From Sorangium sp051521495 (GTDB taxonomy: Bacteria > Myxococcota_A > Polyangia > Polyangiales > Polyangiaceae), in NCBI RefSeq assembly GCF_051521495.1, contig NZ_CP150355.1:10292001-10356000 (forward strand): a stretch of 64,000 bases of DNA, given 5' to 3'. The translations under genes were made by a program, and so were the position numbers. How positions within the stretch are numbered: position 1 is the stretch's first letter; every line of letters starts with the position of its first letter. Positions 60,831 to 64,000 of this stretch are shown here, one piece after another. Below the pieces are notes generated by a model, which made no database searches, was not told the origin of the DNA, and worked only from the letters and a program-made list of their open reading frames with translations.

Positions 60831-63800
60831 ACAGTTCCGCCCTGCTCCGACAGCTCCGACCCACTGCGCTGCGAGCTCCAGGGTGCGGGCGTTGTCCGGA
60901 ACGTGCGATAGAAAGCGCCTTTGCCACTCGGGGTCACGGACGCTGGCCGCGCGGTCGAGCAGCTTGTCGCGCGCAGCAGAGATGGCGGCGGCGGCGCTGG
61001 CCGCGTCGCCGACCGCGGAGAACGCCTCCGCGTGGACCAGCCGGATCATCGCCTCACCCTCCTCGAGCCCGCCGAGCGACTCGAGCGCCGCCAGGGCCCC
61101 CTCGGCCGCCGCGAGCGCCTCGTCGGCGCGCCCCAGCCCGATCAGCGCCCGGGCGCGGATCGCCATCGCCGCGACACGGTACGGCGACGCGCTCTCGAGC
61201 GCCTCCGCGAGCTGCGCCTCGCGCTCCGCGCCGCAGAAATCGCCGGCGAGCAGGGCGATCTTCGCCAGGTACGAGCGCGCCACCACCTCGGCGCGCGGGT
61301 CGCCCAGCCGCTGGCTCGACGCGAGCGCCGCCTCCTCGACGGCCCGCGCCTCCGCCAGCCTGCCTCGGTAGGCGAGGACCTGCCCCAGGCTGGCCTGCGC
61401 CGCCGCCACGACCTCGTGGAGGCCCATCCGATCGGCGGCCTCCACGACGGAGCGGAGCGCCGCCTCCGCGCCGCCGAAATCGCCGAGCTCGCCGTAGGAA
61501 TAGCCCAGGTTCGCGCGGGTGATGCACGCGTTGCGGCGGTCGCCGACCTGCTCGAACGCGGCCAGCGCGGCCTCAAGACCGGTGACGCAGGCGCCGGGAT
61601 CGCCCCCGCTCATGGCGCGGAAGGCGCGCGCCTGGTGGAGGCCCGCGACCACCTCGGCGCCCGTCGCGGACCCGTCGCGCAGCGCGCGCTCGACCGCCGC
61701 GAGGAGCGCGTCCACGACGGCGGGGCGGCCGGCGAAGGCCAGCGTCGCGGCGCCCGCGCAGAGGCACGTGCTCCTCGCGCTGCCCGCGCCCTCCAGCGCG
61801 GGCGCGACGATCGCCGCGCCCATCCACCGCTCCACGCGGTCGAAGCCGCCCAGCTTGCTCGCCGCGGCGACCACCTGCACGACGGCCGCGAACCACGGCG
61901 CAGCGCCGGGCGCGAGGTGCCGCGCCGCCTCCGTCCCCCGCTCCTCGGCGAGCGCGAGGTCGCCCCGCCACACGTGCGCCTCGGCCTGGACCAGCCGGAG
62001 CGCGCCCACCACCGCGGGCTCCGGCGCGCACGCGACGCCGCGCTCGGCCCGCGCGATCGCGGCGCCGAGATCGTTGCCCTCCAGGGCGTGCTGCGCCGCC
62101 CGCAGGTACGCCGCCGCGGCCCGCGCGGGCACGGCGCCGCGCTCGAAGTGCTCCGCGAGCGCCATGGCGTCGGGCTCGCCCGCGCCCTCGAGCCAGGCGC
62201 CCGCCAGCGCGTGGCCCAGCCGCCGGTCGGCCTCCGTCAGCATGCCGTACGCCGCCTCGCGCACGAGCGCGTGGCGGAAGCGGTACTCGACCTCGCCCCG
62301 CAGCCGCCCCGGGCCGCGCCGGTGGATCACCTCGCGCCGCTCCAGCTCCGAGAGCCAGCGCGTCACCTCGACGCCGCCGAGAAGCGCGCTCACCCCGCTC
62401 GGCCAGAACGCCTGGCCGAACACGCTCGCCGCCCGCAGCGCGCGCCGCGCCTCGGCGTCGAGCGCCTCGATGCGCGCCTGCACCATCGCCAGCACCGTCT
62501 CCGGCAGGTCCGCGCCGTGGCCGGCCGCCACGGCCCTGACCTGCTCCTCCAGGTAGAACGGGTTGCCGTCGGCCCGGTCCACCAGCGTGGCCACGAGCTC
62601 CGCGCTCGCCTCGTCGCCGAGCGCGGCCTGCACCAGCCGCTCGCTCGCCCGCCGCGTCAGCGGCGGCAGCATCATCTGGTTGCCGAAGCGCCCCTTGGAC
62701 AGCCCCGGGAAGGCCTCGTGAACCTCGGGGCGGGCCAGCCCGAGCACCAGGAACGGCAGCTCCCGGAGGCTCCGGAGCGCCGCCTCCACCATCGTCACGG
62801 TGGGCAGGTCGCCCCACTGCAGGTCCTCGAGGATCAGCAGCACCGGCTGCCTCGCGCACTCCGCCCGGATGAACTCTTCCCACGACAGCCGCAGCTGATC
62901 GCCCATCAGCAGCCGGTTGCGCCGCGCCGCGCCGACCTGGATGTCGTCGTCCGGGAACGGCGCGCCCACGAGCTCGCCAAGGAAGGCGCTGACGCGCCCG
63001 ACGTCGAGCGCCGGGTGGCGCTCGACCCGCGCCCTCACCTTGCGCCGCCGTTCCTCCAGCGGTTCGCCGTCGACGATGCCCATCGCGCTCCGCAGCGCGC
63101 GCGACAGGAGGCCGAACGCCGAGCCCGAGCTCATCGGATCGCCCTGGCCGACCCACACCTCCACGTGGGCCCCGCCCGCGAGGTCGGCGCCTTCAGCGCC
63201 GCCCCCGCCGCCCCCGTGGCTGGGTGCACGCGCATTGAGCGCGGACCCCGCGTTGCGCACGGACACCTTCTCGAGGAACTCTTGCCGCAGCCGCGACTTG
63301 CCCATGCCGGCCGCCGCGATCACCAGCAGCACGCCCGAGGTCGACTCCTCGATGCTCCGCTCGAGCTCGGCGTCGAGCACGGCGAGCTCCCGCTCCCGCC
63401 CGAAGCACGCCATCGGCTTGCCGAGCAGCGCCGGCGCGGACGTGCCCTTGAGGTCGTCCCGCGCCCCGTGGAGGAAGCGCGCGCCGCCCTCGGAGCTCGT
63501 CTCGAACCGGCCGCCCAGGAGCCCTGCGGTCACCTCGTCGATGCGGACCGCGGCCGCGGCGCCCGGGTCGCCGCGCGACGGAAGGAGCTGCACCGCCCGG
63601 TCGATGAGCTCGCCCATCGGGATGCGCGACGTGAGCTCGGCCCGGCCGGTCACGAGCGAGACCTGAGCGCCGTCGAGCAGCCCGCGCAGCGAGAGCGCGC
63701 AGCGCGCGGCTTGCGCCGCGAGATCGGTGGCCGCCTCGGCGCTCGTCAGCACGAGCAGCGGCGATCTCGCGTCGATGAGCTCGATCTGGCCCTGGTAGCG

Positions 63801-64000
63801 CGCGGCGAGCGCGTAGAGCTCCTCGGCGCGGCCCATCGCCCGCGCCTGCTCCTCCTCCTGCGAGCGCGTCGCCTCCTCGGGCGCCGAGCGCTCGTGCGCG
63901 AGCACGAGGCACGTGACGCGCCGCTCGCAGCTCGTGAGCTCCAGGACGGGGGCCGGCGCGGCGGGCTGGGCGCCGGACGCGGCGCCGACGCCGCTGAGAT
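60822..64000 (-). CDS. Large AAA-TPR regulator (kinase/cyclase fusion type), 5' end outside window
   Basis: At least 1059 codons, open at the window edge; the GTG-like start at 63905 is probably internal. The visible N-terminal part (LTSCERRVTCLVLAHERS, then GAQVSLVTGRAEL) resembles the cyclase-like domain in TOMM-type or Ser/Thr kinase fusions. Then comes an AAA ATPase with Walker A IAAAGMGKSRLRQEF, Walker B VLLILEDLQWGDL and a sensor region, and a long helical TPR-like C-terminus (EEALASSQRLGDPRAEVVAR). A multidomain cytosolic signalling protein. The upstream kinase is outside the window, so that part is inferred. Confidence 0.78.
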   Translation of the reverse strand, partial: LSGVGAASGAQPAAPAPVLELTSCERRVTCLVLAHERSAPEEATRSQEEEQARAMGRAEELYALAARYQGQIELIDARSPLLVLTSAEAATDLAAQAARCALSLRGLLDGAQVSLVTGRAELTSRIPMGELIDRAVQLLPSRGDPGAAAAVRIDEVTAGLLGGRFETSSEGGARFLHGARDDLKGTSAPALLGKPMACFGRERELAVLDAELERSIEESTSGVLLVIAAAGMGKSRLRQEFLEKVSVRNAGSALNARAPSHGGGGGGAEGADLAGGAHVEVWVGQGDPMSSGSAFGLLSRALRSAMGIVDGEPLEERRRKVRARVERHPALDVGRVSAFLGELVGAPFPDDDIQVGAARRNRLLMGDQLRLSWEEFIRAECARQPVLLILEDLQWGDLPTVTMVEAALRSLRELPFLVLGLARPEVHEAFPGLSKGRFGNQMMLPPLTRRASERLVQAALGDEASAELVATLVDRADGNPFYLEEQVRAVAAGHGADLPETVLAMVQARIEALDAEARRALRAASVFGQAFWPSGVSALLGGVEVTRWLSELERREVIHRRGPGRLRGEVEYRFRHALVREAAYGMLTEADRRLGHALAGAWLEGAGEPDAMALAEHFERGAVPARAAAAYLRAAQHALEGNDLGAAIARAERGVACAPEPAVVGALRLVQAEAHVWRGDLALAEERGTEAARHLAPGAAPWFAAVVQVVAAASKLGGFDRVERWMGAAIVAPALEGAGSARSTCLCAGAATLAFAGRPAVVDALLAAVERALRDGSATGAEVVAGLHQARAFRAMSGGDPGACVTGLEAALAAFEQVGDRRNACITRANLGYSYGELGDFGGAEAALRSVVEAADRMGLHEVVAAAQASLGQVLAYRGRLAEARAVEEAALASSQRLGDPRAEVVARSYLAKIALLAGDFCGAEREAQLAEALESASPYRVAAMAIRARALIGLGRADEALAAAEGALAALESLGGLEEGEAMIRLVHAEAFSAVGDAASAAAAISAARDKLLDRAASVRDPEWQRRFLSHVPDNARTLELAAQWVGAVGAGRNCRS

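Overview
The window looks like chromosome of a Polyangiales (Sorangium-like) myxobacterium. This is inferred from very high GC with GC-ending codons, glycine-rich PGRS-type lipoproteins, a PEGA-domain protein, a lipoprotein with NALSF repeats, a PHM-like copper lipoprotein with a cytochrome c motif, a kinase/cyclase-type AAA-TPR regulator cut by the right edge, and abundant IS66- and IS91-type debris. No rRNA, intact tRNA or CRISPR array was seen.

Left flank (1-15484): end of an exported protein, a PfkB-type kinase, a Cys-rich lipoprotein, a truncated IS1182-like transposase, copy 1 of a module made of a membrane XRE-like protein, a 24-codon ORF and a 70-aa protein, IS91-like debris, the PHM-like lipoprotein, an MbtH-like protein, a histidine kinase, and the 3' part of an Rpn-family nuclease gene. 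That gene is interrupted by an unusual IS66 unit with two identical outward ends.

Island (about 15485-58100): the Rpn gene is split. Its codons 1-16 lie at 58091-58144, next to an excisionase-like gene and a tyrosine integrase. The rest starts at 15494 on the same strand. Both junctions carry CTCGCGGAAC in the same codon phase, so about 42.6 kb between them reads as an integrated island. The island holds many defence-type genes of lower GC: a PD-(D/E)xK-like nuclease, an AbiJ-like/DUF559-like nuclease, an Nmad2 two-gene cassette, a DUF4238 protein, an AbiJ/Abi_C protein, a coiled-coil protein, a PIN_8 protein, a Swt1-type HEPN protein and a YaaC-like protein. Several sit in a repeated setting: the 3' end of an ECF-sigma gene faces them tail to tail, and a short repeat (ISLVLA...ASGD) lies divergently at their 5' side, while small proteins with an AGD..A..A...I..LLG motif recur nearby. 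The island also holds a three-gene overlapping operon of unknown function (26342-28706), two PGRS lipoproteins, a PEGA protein, an ECF sigma factor with a membrane segment, and copy 2 of the XRE/24-codon/70-aa module. Three complete IS66 elements in the island have perfect 8-bp target duplications (36548-39202, 44195-47002, 51351-54215).

Right flank (58101-64000): Rpn 5' remnant, an ABM-type monooxygenase with a convergent LysR regulator, the NALSF-repeat lipoprotein, a 10-bp tandem array in the intergenic gap, and the large AAA-TPR regulator running off the window.
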